Source: Teredinibacter turnerae (GTDB taxonomy: Bacteria > Pseudomonadota > Gammaproteobacteria > Pseudomonadales > Cellvibrionaceae). Taken from it: a stretch of 64,000 bases of DNA. Position 1 is the first letter of the stretch. Each line of letters starts with the position of its first letter. The notes beneath the pieces are model-generated. The model worked only from the letters and a program-made list of their open reading frames with translations, had not been told where the DNA came from and made no database searches. The translations under genes and the position numbers were made by a program. The stretch spans positions 868,001 to 932,000 of the forward strand of contig NZ_CP149817.1 in NCBI RefSeq assembly GCF_037935975.1, given 5' to 3'. Below, piece after piece: positions 55,717 through 64,000 of the stretch.

Positions 55717-57252
55717 CTATACCAAACGCTTGCGTTCGTTCGAGGGAGGTATGTTCAGAGACTCGCGATACTTAGCGATGGTGCGGCGTGCGACCTTGAT
55801 TCCCTGTTCTGCCAGTAGCCCTGTAATTTTTGAGTCGCTGAGCGGTTTGCGTGCATTTTCCGCAGCAACTAATTTTTTAATGATAGCGCGAATTGCGGTG
55901 GATGAGCACTCGCCGCCGGAATCTGTCGCCACATGGCTGGAGAAAAAGTATTTGAGTTCGAAAATACCCTGCGGGGTGTGCATGTACTTTTGCGTCGTTA
56001 CTCGCGAGATCGTCGATTCGTGCATTTCGACAATTTCTGCCACGTCGTGCAATACCATCGGTTTCATGGCTTCCGGGCCGAAGTCGAGAAACCCCTGTTG
56101 TTTTTCCACGATACAGCTGGCGACTTTCAGCAGGGTTTCGTTGCGGCTTTGCAGACTCTTCAAAAACCAGCGCGCCTCTTGTAAGTTGTCGCGTAGAAAA
56201 GTGTTGTCCGCGCTGGAGTCGGCGCGCTTCACCAGTGACGCATAGTCGCTGTTAATGCGTAAACGCGGTGCGATATCCGGGTTGAGTTGCACCATCCAAC
56301 GATTATTTACCTTGTTCACAAATACATCCGGCACCACATACTCGGTGTCGTCGCTGCCAATCTGTTCACCGGGGCGCGGGTTCAAGCCTTGGATAACCTG
56401 CACCGCCGCCTGTAGTTCGCTCTCTTTCAGTTTAAGCTTGCGCATCAGCTGTTTGAAGTCGCGGCCACCGAGCAGATCGAGAAACTCGCTAACGAGCGTT
56501 TTTGCGTTGCGCACGTCGTCGTTGCTGATATCCAGCTGGCTCAGTTGAATGAGCAGGCATTCGCGCACGTCCTGGCTGAGGACGCCAGGTGGGTCAAACT
56601 GTTGCACCCGGTGCAATACGGCCACGACTTCGTCCATCTCAAGTTCTTCGTGGTGAGGCTCCAGGCCGTGAAAAATCTCATCCAGGGTCTGGCCGAGCAG
56701 ACCGTTGGGTTTTACCGCGTCAATGATGGCTTCGGCGATATCCTTGTCGCGCGTTGACATCGGGGTCAGGTTCAGTTGCCACTGCAAGTGATCCTGCAGG
56801 GTTTCTGATGTACCACGCCGGGATTCAAAATCGTAGTCGTCGGAGTCGGGCTTCGCGAGCCCGGTGCCGCTTGGAGTGGGGTCGTAGATGTCGTCCCAGC
56901 TGGTATCGACCGCGAGGTCGGTGGGGATGTTGTCTTCGTTCCAATCGCCGTCAGAGGGCGCGTCTGAATTGGACTCCTGATCGGCGCCATTCGCATCAGC
57001 AGCATCACTTTTGCTGTCGGTACCGTCTTTGCCATTGGGTTCGTTGCTGGCTTGAGACTGTTCGTTAATACCGCTGGGAGAGTCGTCGCCGCTGAGGTCT
57101 TCCTCAACTTCGAGCATGGGGTTTGAGTCCAGAGCTTCTTGTATTTCTGCCTGAAGATCGAGCGTGGAGAGCTGAAGAAGCCTGATGGCCTGCTGCAGCT
57201 GAGGGGTCATCGTGAGCTGCTGGCCCAGTTTTAACTGGAGGGATTGCTTCAT
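55717..57252 (-). CDS. rpoN: RNA polymerase sigma-54 factor
   Basis: Directs RNA polymerase to -24/-12 promoters with AAA+ activators. The 511-aa protein has the Gln-rich region I ([20 protein letters not shown]), a long acidic region II (about 55-150, Asp/Ser/Gly-rich), the core-binding domain, and the RpoN box [17 protein letters not shown] near the end. First gene of the rpoN-ptsN-rapZ-NPr group, following lptB on the same strand with about 200 bp between, which probably holds the rpoN promoter. Confidence 0.97.
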   Translation of the reverse strand: MKQSLQLKLGQQLTMTPQLQQAIRLLQLSTLDLQAEIQEALDSNPMLEVEEDLSGDDSPSGINEQSQASNEPNGKDGTDSKSDAADANGADQESNSDAPSDGDWNEDNIPTDLAVDTSWDDIYDPTPSGTGLAKPDSDDYDFESRRGTSETLQDHLQWQLNLTPMSTRDKDIAEAIIDAVKPNGLLGQTLDEIFHGLEPHHEELEMDEVVAVLHRVQQFDPPGVLSQDVRECLLIQLSQLDISNDDVRNAKTLVSEFLDLLGGRDFKQLMRKLKLKESELQAAVQVIQGLNPRPGEQIGSDDTEYVVPDVFVNKVNNRWMVQLNPDIAPRLRINSDYASLVKRADSSADNTFLRDNLQEARWFLKSLQSRNETLLKVASCIVEKQQGFLDFGPEAMKPMVLHDVAEIVEMHESTISRVTTQKYMHTPQGIFELKYFFSSHVATDSGGECSSTAIRAIIKKLVAAENARKPLSDSKITGLLAEQGIKVARRTIAKYRESLNIPPSNERKRLV

Positions 57253-57455
57253 AGTTCGATTTACTGCGTCTGGTTAAAGTGCACTATCAGTTAGTGGCAA
57301 CTCCTGCGGGGCGCCGGTTTGTATGGAGCTAGTGTATTCCGGCCGCAGTCTAGGTGCAATAAAATCGCACAAAATCAGAAGCAAGTATTATGCCGTGACA
57401 AATACAAAAGTCAGTCGTTTGTCAAGGGATTTTGCTGATTATCTGCAGAAAGCAA

Positions 57456-58181
57456 TCAAAGGTGGAAGTGCTGACCGAGGTATACTTCGCGCACTTTTTT
57501 GTTGTTAAGCACATCATTGGCGCTTCCTTCAGCGATGATGTGGCCTTCCGAGACAATGTAGGCTTTTTCACAGATATCCAGTGTTTCGCGAACATTGTGA
57601 TCGGTAATCAGTACACCAATACCGCGGTTTTTAAGGTGTTGTACGATTTGCTTAATATCGCTCACAGAAATAGGGTCGACCCCGGCGAAGGGTTCGTCCA
57701 GGAGCACAAAATCGGGCTCTGTGGCCAGTGCTCGGGCGATTTCAACGCGCCGCCGCTCGCCGCCAGACAGCGCCATGCCGAGGCTGTTGCGAATGTGGCC
57801 GATGTGGAACTCTTCCAGCAGCTTCTCCATTGCCTCACGGCGTTGGTTGCGGCTCAATTCTTTGCGGGTTTCAAGAATAGCAAGAATATTATCCTGAACA
57901 GTTAACTTGCGAAATACCGATGCTTCCTGGGGCAGGTAGCCGAGGCCCGCGCGCGCGCGCTCGTGCATCGGCAGGTGAGTGACGCGCTTGTCGCCAATCT
58001 GGATATCGCCATGATCGGCTTTAATAATGCCCGCGATCATATAAAAACAGGTTGTTTTGCCAGCGCCGTTGGGGCCGAGCAAGCCGACAATCTGACCACT
58101 CTCCACAGACAGGGAGACATCGATGACGACCTTGCGGCCTTTGTAACTTTTGGCGAGGTGTTGGGCACTCAGTTGCTGCAT
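57456..58181 (-). CDS. lptB: LPS export ABC transporter ATP-binding protein LptB
   Basis: ATPase of the LptB2FG complex, which pulls LPS from the inner membrane. The 241-aa protein has Walker [12 protein letters not shown] (35-45), the Q loop [12 protein letters not shown] signature LSGGERRR, Walker [13 protein letters not shown] and the His switch DHN. It is 5 bp from lptA in the lptC-lptA-lptB-rpoN order, the standard arrangement. Confidence 0.97.
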   Translation of the reverse strand: MQQLSAQHLAKSYKGRKVVIDVSLSVESGQIVGLLGPNGAGKTTCFYMIAGIIKADHGDIQIGDKRVTHLPMHERARAGLGYLPQEASVFRKLTVQDNILAILETRKELSRNQRREAMEKLLEEFHIGHIRNSLGMALSGGERRRVEIARALATEPDFVLLDEPFAGVDPISVSDIKQIVQHLKNRGIGVLITDHNVRETLDICEKAYIVSEGHIIAEGSANDVLNNKKVREVYLGQHFHL

Positions 58182-58186
58182 AAATA

Positions 58187-58771
58187 CTAGGGCCTGTTGG
58201 AGCTTTTGTTATTGTCGGCGGGTTGTTCGTCTTCTTTGCTGAGCGCTTTTGGCGGGATCACCATGCGAACCCGGCGATCGTCACCTTCGGCATCAGCTTT
58301 GCCTCCAGCGCGTACCACCGCTTTTTTTACATCGTACTCAATGCGATTGCCGCTCAGGCTGGTGCCCTCCTGGCGGAAAGCCGCGTTGTCGAGCAGGATC
58401 AGGGTTTCGCTGGTTATCTGGTATTCCATGCGGTTGGCGCGCGCGGTCACGGGCTCCTGGCCGGGTTTGGGCACCTGGCTTAAACGCGCTGGCGTGCCAG
58501 TAGCGACCACGCGGGAATAAGTATCTTTGCGGCCATAAATCACGACTTTTTCCGCACGAATTTTCATGCTGCCTTGCTCGACAATAACGCTGCCTGCGTA
58601 GGTTGTGGTGCCGTTCAGGTCATCGAGCTCTGCTGAATCGGCAGAGATGCTGAGATCTTGCAGTCTATCGTCCGGCAGGGCATTGACTGGCGTTGCTGTA
58701 AAAGCCAGCAAGGCGGCGCAGAGCAGGGCGCGGCCAGATAGTGCGGCGCAAAAAGTTGACAGGGGTTTCAT
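58187..58771 (-). CDS. lptA: Lipopolysaccharide transport periplasmic protein LptA
   Basis: Periplasmic bridge carrying LPS between inner and outer membranes. The 194-aa precursor has a signal peptide ending about VNALP and an OstA-like beta-jellyroll: [20 protein letters not shown], then [17 protein letters not shown], and [20 protein letters not shown]. Its start overlaps lptC by 4 bp and lptB begins 5 bp after it. Confidence 0.95.
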   Translation of the reverse strand: MKPLSTFCAALSGRALLCAALLAFTATPVNALPDDRLQDLSISADSAELDDLNGTTTYAGSVIVEQGSMKIRAEKVVIYGRKDTYSRVVATGTPARLSQVPKPGQEPVTARANRMEYQITSETLILLDNAAFRQEGTSLSGNRIEYDVKKAVVRAGGKADAEGDDRRVRMVIPPKALSKEDEQPADNNKSSNRP

Positions 58772-59400
58772 TCGTTCAGGCTGCGGTCTTCAGGAATTCG
58801 GTGGATAGCATGCACCTTGTGGTGCAATTCGATTTTTCGGTTTTTAAAATTGGCTGTCATGCCCACGGCGTTAATAACCCCATAGGGCGTTAGTATTTTA
58901 ACAGGCTCGTCTGTGTATGCGACCTTTTCTACAGGATTGATATCGAGCTTTTCCGTGGTGAGCTCGGAAGCTTCACGGTAAGCGGGCGCTTCCTCACCCG
59001 GTTGTCGCTCAGGTGGCTCCTGCCAGATACGAACCGTATCCCAAAGGGCAATCTGCTCACTGCTACGCACGAGTTTGCCGTCGACAGATTCTACGTGCCA
59101 GGGGGTGTCCTCCTGGTAAATAGTAAAATGCGGGTGGTCCACCATGGTGTACTCGTCGACGGGCTGACGATTGTCCCCCAGCACGCGAAAGTGCTCCAGA
59201 CGATTCGCCGTGAACGCATATTCGAGCACGCCACTGTCGTTGAAGTAGCGGGTCGCGGCATGCTCGGCAAAGGCATAGGGAATTTGCGGTGCGGGTTCGG
59301 CTTTGGGGGGCGTAATCACGTTTTCGGACGAATCCCACAGCATCACAATGCTGGCGATCCCCATCGCGATAAATAGCAGGTAAAAACGGTTTTTACGCAT
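58768..59400 (-). CDS. lptC: LPS export protein LptC
   Basis: A 210-aa bitopic inner-membrane protein with one N-terminal helix (about 5-22) and a periplasmic OstA-like domain. The segment YTMVDHPHFTIYQEDTPWHV and ILTPYGVINAVGMTANFKNR are the expected LptC/LptA-type strands. It bridges LptB2FG to LptA. It overlaps kdsC by 8 bp and lptA by 4 bp, so the three genes are translationally coupled. Confidence 0.95.
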   Translation of the reverse strand: MRKNRFYLLFIAMGIASIVMLWDSSENVITPPKAEPAPQIPYAFAEHAATRYFNDSGVLEYAFTANRLEHFRVLGDNRQPVDEYTMVDHPHFTIYQEDTPWHVESVDGKLVRSSEQIALWDTVRIWQEPPERQPGEEAPAYREASELTTEKLDINPVEKVAYTDEPVKILTPYGVINAVGMTANFKNRKIELHHKVHAIHRIPEDRSLNE

Positions 59401-59947
59401 GCGGTTGTGTTCTCAGGTACGTCTGCAGTGCTGCGTCATAGGTACCTTGCGCCTGCATAATTAAATCGCAGGCTTCGCGTACCGCGCCTTCACCACCTCG
59501 CGCCGCACTTTGCCAGTGCGCGCGTTCGACCACTGCCGGATGGCCGTTTTGCACGGTAAGCGCCAGGCCGACGCGACACATCACGGTCAGGTCCGGGTAG
59601 TCGTCGCCCATAAACGCGATTTGGTCCAGTTCACAGGGAAAGGTTGCACGCATCTCTTCGAGCGCGGTGAATTTGTCCTCGCGCCCCTGAATTAGCAGGG
59701 AGATCCCGAGATCGGCAGCGCGCTTAGCCACCAGCTGGCTGGTTCGGCCAGTAATAATGCCCACTTCCACACCGGATCGGCGCAACATCTTAATACCGTG
59801 GCCGTCGAGCGTATTGAAGGTCTTCATCTCCTGGCCATCGTTGCTGAAATACAGGCGGCCGTCAGTCATGACGCCGTCAACATCGAGCAGGAGGAGTTTG
59901 ATTTGCGCAGCCTTGCGATGAATGTCTTCCAGAGATAAATGTTTCAT
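59393..59947 (-). CDS. kdsC: 3-deoxy-D-manno-octulosonate 8-phosphate phosphatase KdsC
   Basis: HAD phosphatase that makes free Kdo for LPS core synthesis. The 184-aa protein has the catalytic DVDGVMTDG (Asp22 and Asp24), motif II IITGRTS and motif III AFMGDDYPDL. KdsC proteins form tetramers. It lies 37 bp after kdsD and overlaps lptC by 8 bp. Confidence 0.96.
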   Translation of the reverse strand: MKHLSLEDIHRKAAQIKLLLLDVDGVMTDGRLYFSNDGQEMKTFNTLDGHGIKMLRRSGVEVGIITGRTSQLVAKRAADLGISLLIQGREDKFTALEEMRATFPCELDQIAFMGDDYPDLTVMCRVGLALTVQNGHPAVVERAHWQSAARGGEGAVREACDLIMQAQGTYDAALQTYLRTQPHA

Positions 59948-59984
59948 CGTTTTCCTTGTTTACGCCAAAGTCTGTACACCAGGG

Positions 59985-60953
59985 TTAAACCAGCCCGGCC
60001 TGCAGCATGTCATGCATATGCAAAATGCCGACAGGTTTATTGTTGTCAGTGACCACCAGGGCGGTAATTTTATGGGTTTCCATCAGGTTGAAGGCTTCCG
60101 CCGCCAGCGCCTGCGGGTTAATCGTTCGACCACCCCGGCTCATTACGTGTTCAATGTTGGCGTTTTTTACATCAATATCACGATCCAGGCAGCGACGCAG
60201 ATCGCCGTCGGTGAACACGCCGACCAGCTCACCTGCCGCGTCTACTACGGTGGTAATGCCAAACCCCTTGCGGCTCATTTCGCCGAGAGCCTCCAGCACC
60301 GGCGTCGCGGTGGTCACCCTTGGAACCGTCTCACCATCGTGCATTACGTCGGCGACATGCAAGAGCAAGCGCCGCCCTAAAGTACCGCCGGGGTGAGAGT
60401 AGGCGAAGTCTTCGGCGGTGAACCCCCGCGCTTCCAGCAGAGCGAGCGCCAGTGCGTCACCGAGTACCAGTGTGACGGTGGTGGACGATGTGGGAGCCAG
60501 ATCCAGCGGGCAGGCTTCGGTGGCCACCGCGATATCGAGTATCACATCGGCCGCTTCAGCGAGTGGGCTGCTGGGTTTACCTGTCATCGCCACCACAGGA
60601 ATCCCCATGCGCTTTATCCAAGGCAAAATGGCAACCATTTCAGGCGAGTTACCGGAGTTGGAGATACACAGGAAAACATCGTCCCTGGTGATCATCCCCA
60701 GGTCGCCGTGGCTTGCTTCTCCCGGATGAACAAAAAAAGCGGGCGTACCCGTACTGGCCAGAGTTGCGGCGATTTTTTTGCCGATGTGGCCGGATTTTCC
60801 CATCCCGGAAACTACGACGCGTCCGGAGCAGCTCAGAATTTTTTCGCAGGCAGCAACAAATTCACCGTTGATACGCGCTTCTAGCGCTTGAACGGCGGCA
60901 ATCTCCAAAGCAATTGTGCGTTGCGCGGATTGAATTAGATCGGTTTCGGACAT
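59985..60953 (-). CDS. kdsD: Arabinose-5-phosphate isomerase KdsD
   Basis: Converts ribulose-5-phosphate to arabinose-5-phosphate, the Kdo precursor. The 322-aa protein has an N-terminal SIS domain (VVVSGMGKSGHIGKKIAATL, about 46-65; SNSGNSPEMV) and two C-terminal CBS domains (about 205-322, with GVFTDGDLRRCLD). It is preceded by the antiporter gene by 6 bp on the same strand, so these genes share an operon with kdsC and lpt. Confidence 0.96.
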   Translation of the reverse strand: MSETDLIQSAQRTIALEIAAVQALEARINGEFVAACEKILSCSGRVVVSGMGKSGHIGKKIAATLASTGTPAFFVHPGEASHGDLGMITRDDVFLCISNSGNSPEMVAILPWIKRMGIPVVAMTGKPSSPLAEAADVILDIAVATEACPLDLAPTSSTTVTLVLGDALALALLEARGFTAEDFAYSHPGGTLGRRLLLHVADVMHDGETVPRVTTATPVLEALGEMSRKGFGITTVVDAAGELVGVFTDGDLRRCLDRDIDVKNANIEHVMSRGGRTINPQALAAEAFNLMETHKITALVVTDNNKPVGILHMHDMLQAGLV

Positions 60954-60959
60954 GGGGTG

Positions 60960-61955
60960 TTAAATCGCAGTTTGATATAGAAGAACATAGTAGCCAAAGT
61001 AGCTCAACAGGAGCAGACAACCGGCTGTTTTGCCAATTTTACCGCCACTCGCGCCACGGTTACGCCAAATTGACAGGCCAATCGCGACCGCAAGCAACAA
61101 GGTTAAAGCCAGCATCACAACAAAATCGCGATTGAATACGGATTGGTCGAGCGGGAACGAGCCGGACAGTCCTGGAATTGACATCACGGCCAACAGGTTA
61201 AACATATTCGAGCCCAACACGTTGCCGAGGGCAATATCGTGATGGCCCTTAAGCGCGCTGATAAGCGACGCAGCGAGTTCTGGCAGGCTGGTGCCGAGCG
61301 CGATTATGGTGAGACCGATCACCAGCGGGCTGACCCCGGCCATCTCGGCGGCAGATTTTGCGCCCCAAACAAGAACTTCCGAACTCAACATAAGTGCGCC
61401 CAGGCCGATGACAAACCAGACAAAGGCCATGGTGCGACTCAAATGCGGAATGCTGTCTTCGTCCGTCGTCTCCTGTTCGCTGAGATCACCTTTTTTGAGG
61501 TATACGAGGAGAAATATGGCCGGTATGAGCGCGCCGATAAGTACGATGGCTTCCCACTGGGCCAATATACCATCAGAGAGAAAGTAGCCGCTTACCGCCA
61601 TAACCACCAATAGCAGTGGCAGCTCATCTTTTAGCAGATGCTTTTGCACTGGAATAGCGACGACAAGTGCTGTCGCACCGAGCACCAGGCCGGTGTTTGC
61701 GATATTGGAACCAATACCATTGCCGACTGCCATATCTCCTGCACCCTTTAAAGATGCACTTATCGACACCATTATCTCCGGGGCTGAGGTACCGAACGCG
61801 ACTATTGTTAAACCGATCACGACTGGCGCCACGCCGAAGCTGCTCGCAATTGCAGCGCTGCCTGCGACAAAACGGTCGGCACTCCAGATTAATCCGGCGA
61901 ACCCGGCGACGATGGCAACAGCGATGACGAGAAGGGGCGGTAGACTTTCCAGCAT
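60960..61955 (-). CDS. Calcium/sodium antiporter (YrbG-like)
   Basis: A 331-aa integral membrane protein of the CaCA family, taken from ATG 61955; the open frame continues 19 codons upstream without support. It has about ten hydrophobic helices and the two inverted alpha-repeats: GLTIVAFGTSAPEIMVSISA (first) and GLTIIALGTSLPELAASLIS (second), with the ion-binding Glu in both. YrbG is the usual head of the kdsD-kdsC-lpt operon. It is divergent from mlaC. Confidence 0.94.
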   Translation of the reverse strand: MLESLPPLLVIAVAIVAGFAGLIWSADRFVAGSAAIASSFGVAPVVIGLTIVAFGTSAPEIMVSISASLKGAGDMAVGNGIGSNIANTGLVLGATALVVAIPVQKHLLKDELPLLLVVMAVSGYFLSDGILAQWEAIVLIGALIPAIFLLVYLKKGDLSEQETTDEDSIPHLSRTMAFVWFVIGLGALMLSSEVLVWGAKSAAEMAGVSPLVIGLTIIALGTSLPELAASLISALKGHHDIALGNVLGSNMFNLLAVMSIPGLSGSFPLDQSVFNRDFVVMLALTLLLAVAIGLSIWRNRGASGGKIGKTAGCLLLLSYFGYYVLLYQTAI

Positions 61956-62177
61956 AAAAAAACGCAGCTCGGTGAAATGTGTTTGGTGTACAGACTGTAA
62001 CGATATTCCCACCAGGGAGCGCCTACAATGCGTGCCGGTGTATGCGCGGGCGGCGCCATCTTAGTGATGTGCCAGATTCAACGCAACCGCAGTCAGCCTG
62101 CGTTCAGATAGTCCGCATTAATATGGGGCTGGAGTAAAAAATTTCCAGCTCAAATCAATTCCATAGGAGAAAACCAC

Positions 62178-62846
62178 GTGAAAAAGAACCGTCCGATGAT
62201 TTGGTCCGCTCGCTACTCTCTCGTCAGCGCGATGGCGGCCATGCTGCTCGTTGTCAGTCAGTGGGCTGCTGCGGAACAGAAGCCTGCGAGTGCGGCGCTG
62301 GACAAGGAAGGCCCGGAGTACGTGGTACAAACAGTTACCGACCAGCTGCTGTCGCTGGCCAAAGACGATACCGCGGAGCTGAAGAAAGATCCGGAGGCTT
62401 TTTACGGCAAAGTGGAATCGCTTCTGGAACCGTCAGTCAGTTTTGATTTCATCGCTAAGAATGTGATGGGGCCGACCTACTGGGGGCAGGCCAGCGAGAA
62501 ACAGCAAGAGCAATTTGTAGCGACTTTTAAGCGCAGCCTGGTGGAAACACTGGTGAAAGGCATGGCGAGCAACGTCGATCTGGATATCCAACTGGTGTCT
62601 GAGCAGAGCCAGGTGCTCAAGAATAAAGCGAGCATTGTGCAGAAGGTCTCTGGTCCGGAAGGCTCTAATTTGGTGGTGTACTCGCTCGGCAAAGGCAAGT
62701 CCGGTTCCTGGAAAGTACTCAACGTGGTGCTCGATGGTGTAAACCTTGGCAAAACGTTTCGCAGTCAGTTTGCTCAGGGAGTAAAGGACAATAAAGGCGA
62801 TATTCAGGCGGCAATCGAAGGCTGGTCTGCGCAAACCAAAGGCTAA
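62178..62846 (+). CDS. mlaC: Phospholipid-binding protein MlaC (Ttg2D/YrbC family)
   Basis: Periplasmic phospholipid carrier of the Mla lipid-asymmetry pathway. The 222-aa precursor starts at GTG 62178, preceded by AGGAG. A signal peptide ends near WAAA, and the mature part shows the YrbC/MlaC pattern YVVQTVTDQLLSLAKDDT, FDFIAKNVMGPTYWGQAS, EQFVATFKRSLVETLVKG. The genes mlaF, mlaE, mlaD and mlaB, normally beside it, are not in the neighbourhood. A strong terminator follows. Confidence 0.92.
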   Translation: MKKNRPMIWSARYSLVSAMAAMLLVVSQWAAAEQKPASAALDKEGPEYVVQTVTDQLLSLAKDDTAELKKDPEAFYGKVESLLEPSVSFDFIAKNVMGPTYWGQASEKQQEQFVATFKRSLVETLVKGMASNVDLDIQLVSEQSQVLKNKASIVQKVSGPEGSNLVVYSLGKGKSGSWKVLNVVLDGVNLGKTFRSQFAQGVKDNKGDIQAAIEGWSAQTKG

Positions 62847-62865
62847 GTTAGCCTCATGTGATCTC

Positions 62866-62891
62866 AAGCGGGTGCCAAGCACCCGCTTTTT
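62866..62891 (+). terminator. Intrinsic terminator after mlaC
   Basis: A 10-bp perfect stem AAGCGGGTGC / GCACCCGCTT with the 3-nt loop CAA, followed by TTTTT. It ends the mlaC transcript about 20 bp after the stop codon, so ibaG-murA must have their own promoter. Confidence 0.9.
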
Positions 62892-62959
62892 GATTAAAAT
62901 GGCCGCCTTTTTTCAGGGCGCAAACGCATCCAGCGGCGTCCGCAAGCCAGGTATTCCCC

Positions 62960-64000
<1,041 letters not shown>

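Overview
The window is a piece of a gammaproteobacterial chromosome. Gene content and order (miaB-phoH, hemA-prfA-prmC, mreBCD-maf-rng-yhdP, rpoN-ptsN-rapZ-NPr, lptBAC-kdsCD, gatCAB), together with DUF1820, PA4642-like and DUF3144 proteins, point to a Pseudomonas-related marine lineage. A Cellvibrionales member such as Teredinibacter or Saccharophagus is my best guess (inference, no search was run). Most of the sequence is moderately GC-rich, densely packed housekeeping DNA. The exception is an A+T-richer stretch from about 15.2 to 21.6 kb with sparse, mostly unrecognisable genes.

Layout. 0-6.2 kb: the start of a PhoH ATPase gene, miaB, then a rightward run of DUF1820 protein, alpha/beta hydrolase, a large GGDEF-EAL protein and a DUF3144 protein. 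6.2-9.9 kb: a tandem repeat and terminator, an aminotransferase, a membrane-anchored NIT-like protein and a YoaK-type membrane protein. 9.9-14.7 kb: a cupin gene broken by a frameshift and by a 325-bp MITE-like insertion, then a probable Fur-controlled TonB receptor/PepSY pair and a second, intact cupin. 14.7-21.8 kb (accessory): an acetyltransferase, an attC-like palindrome, an orphan two-TM/beta-barrel protein resembling Cap15-type CBASS effectors, about 1.2 kb of nearly gene-free DNA, a decayed serine hydrolase gene, a three-gene leftward cluster with an effector-like product, short tandem repeats and tRNA-Met.

21.8-28.3 kb (leftward): ychF, pth, rplY, prs, tRNA-Gln, lolB and a TPR lipoprotein. 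28.6-32.6 kb (rightward): hemA, prfA, prmC, moeB-like. 32.6-41.1 kb: a second TonB receptor, an RhlB-like helicase, cysZ, a PA4642-like gene and gatB-gatA-gatC. 41.3-51.6 kb: the cell-shape operon mreB-mreC-mreD followed by maf, rng, yhdP and a nitrilase-type amidase. 51.8-55.6 kb (leftward): yjgA/darP, mgtE, the nitrogen-PTS genes (NPr, rapZ, ptsN). 55.7-62 kb (leftward): rpoN and the LPS export and Kdo genes lptB, lptA, lptC, kdsC, kdsD with a Ca2+/Na+ antiporter. 62.2-64 kb (rightward): mlaC, ibaG and the start of murA.

Several conserved loci lack expected members: ispE between prs and lolB, tldD and pmbA around yjgA, hpf between rpoN and ptsN, and mlaFED/mlaB around mlaC. The most striking single observations are a probable AUC start codon for mreC, the MITE-like element dissecting a cupin gene with a remnant of its terminal repeat about 1.1 kb away, the orphan Cap15-like protein next to an attC-like palindrome, and a beta-lactamase-fold gene that carries both a frameshift and a Ser-to-Ile change at the catalytic position.
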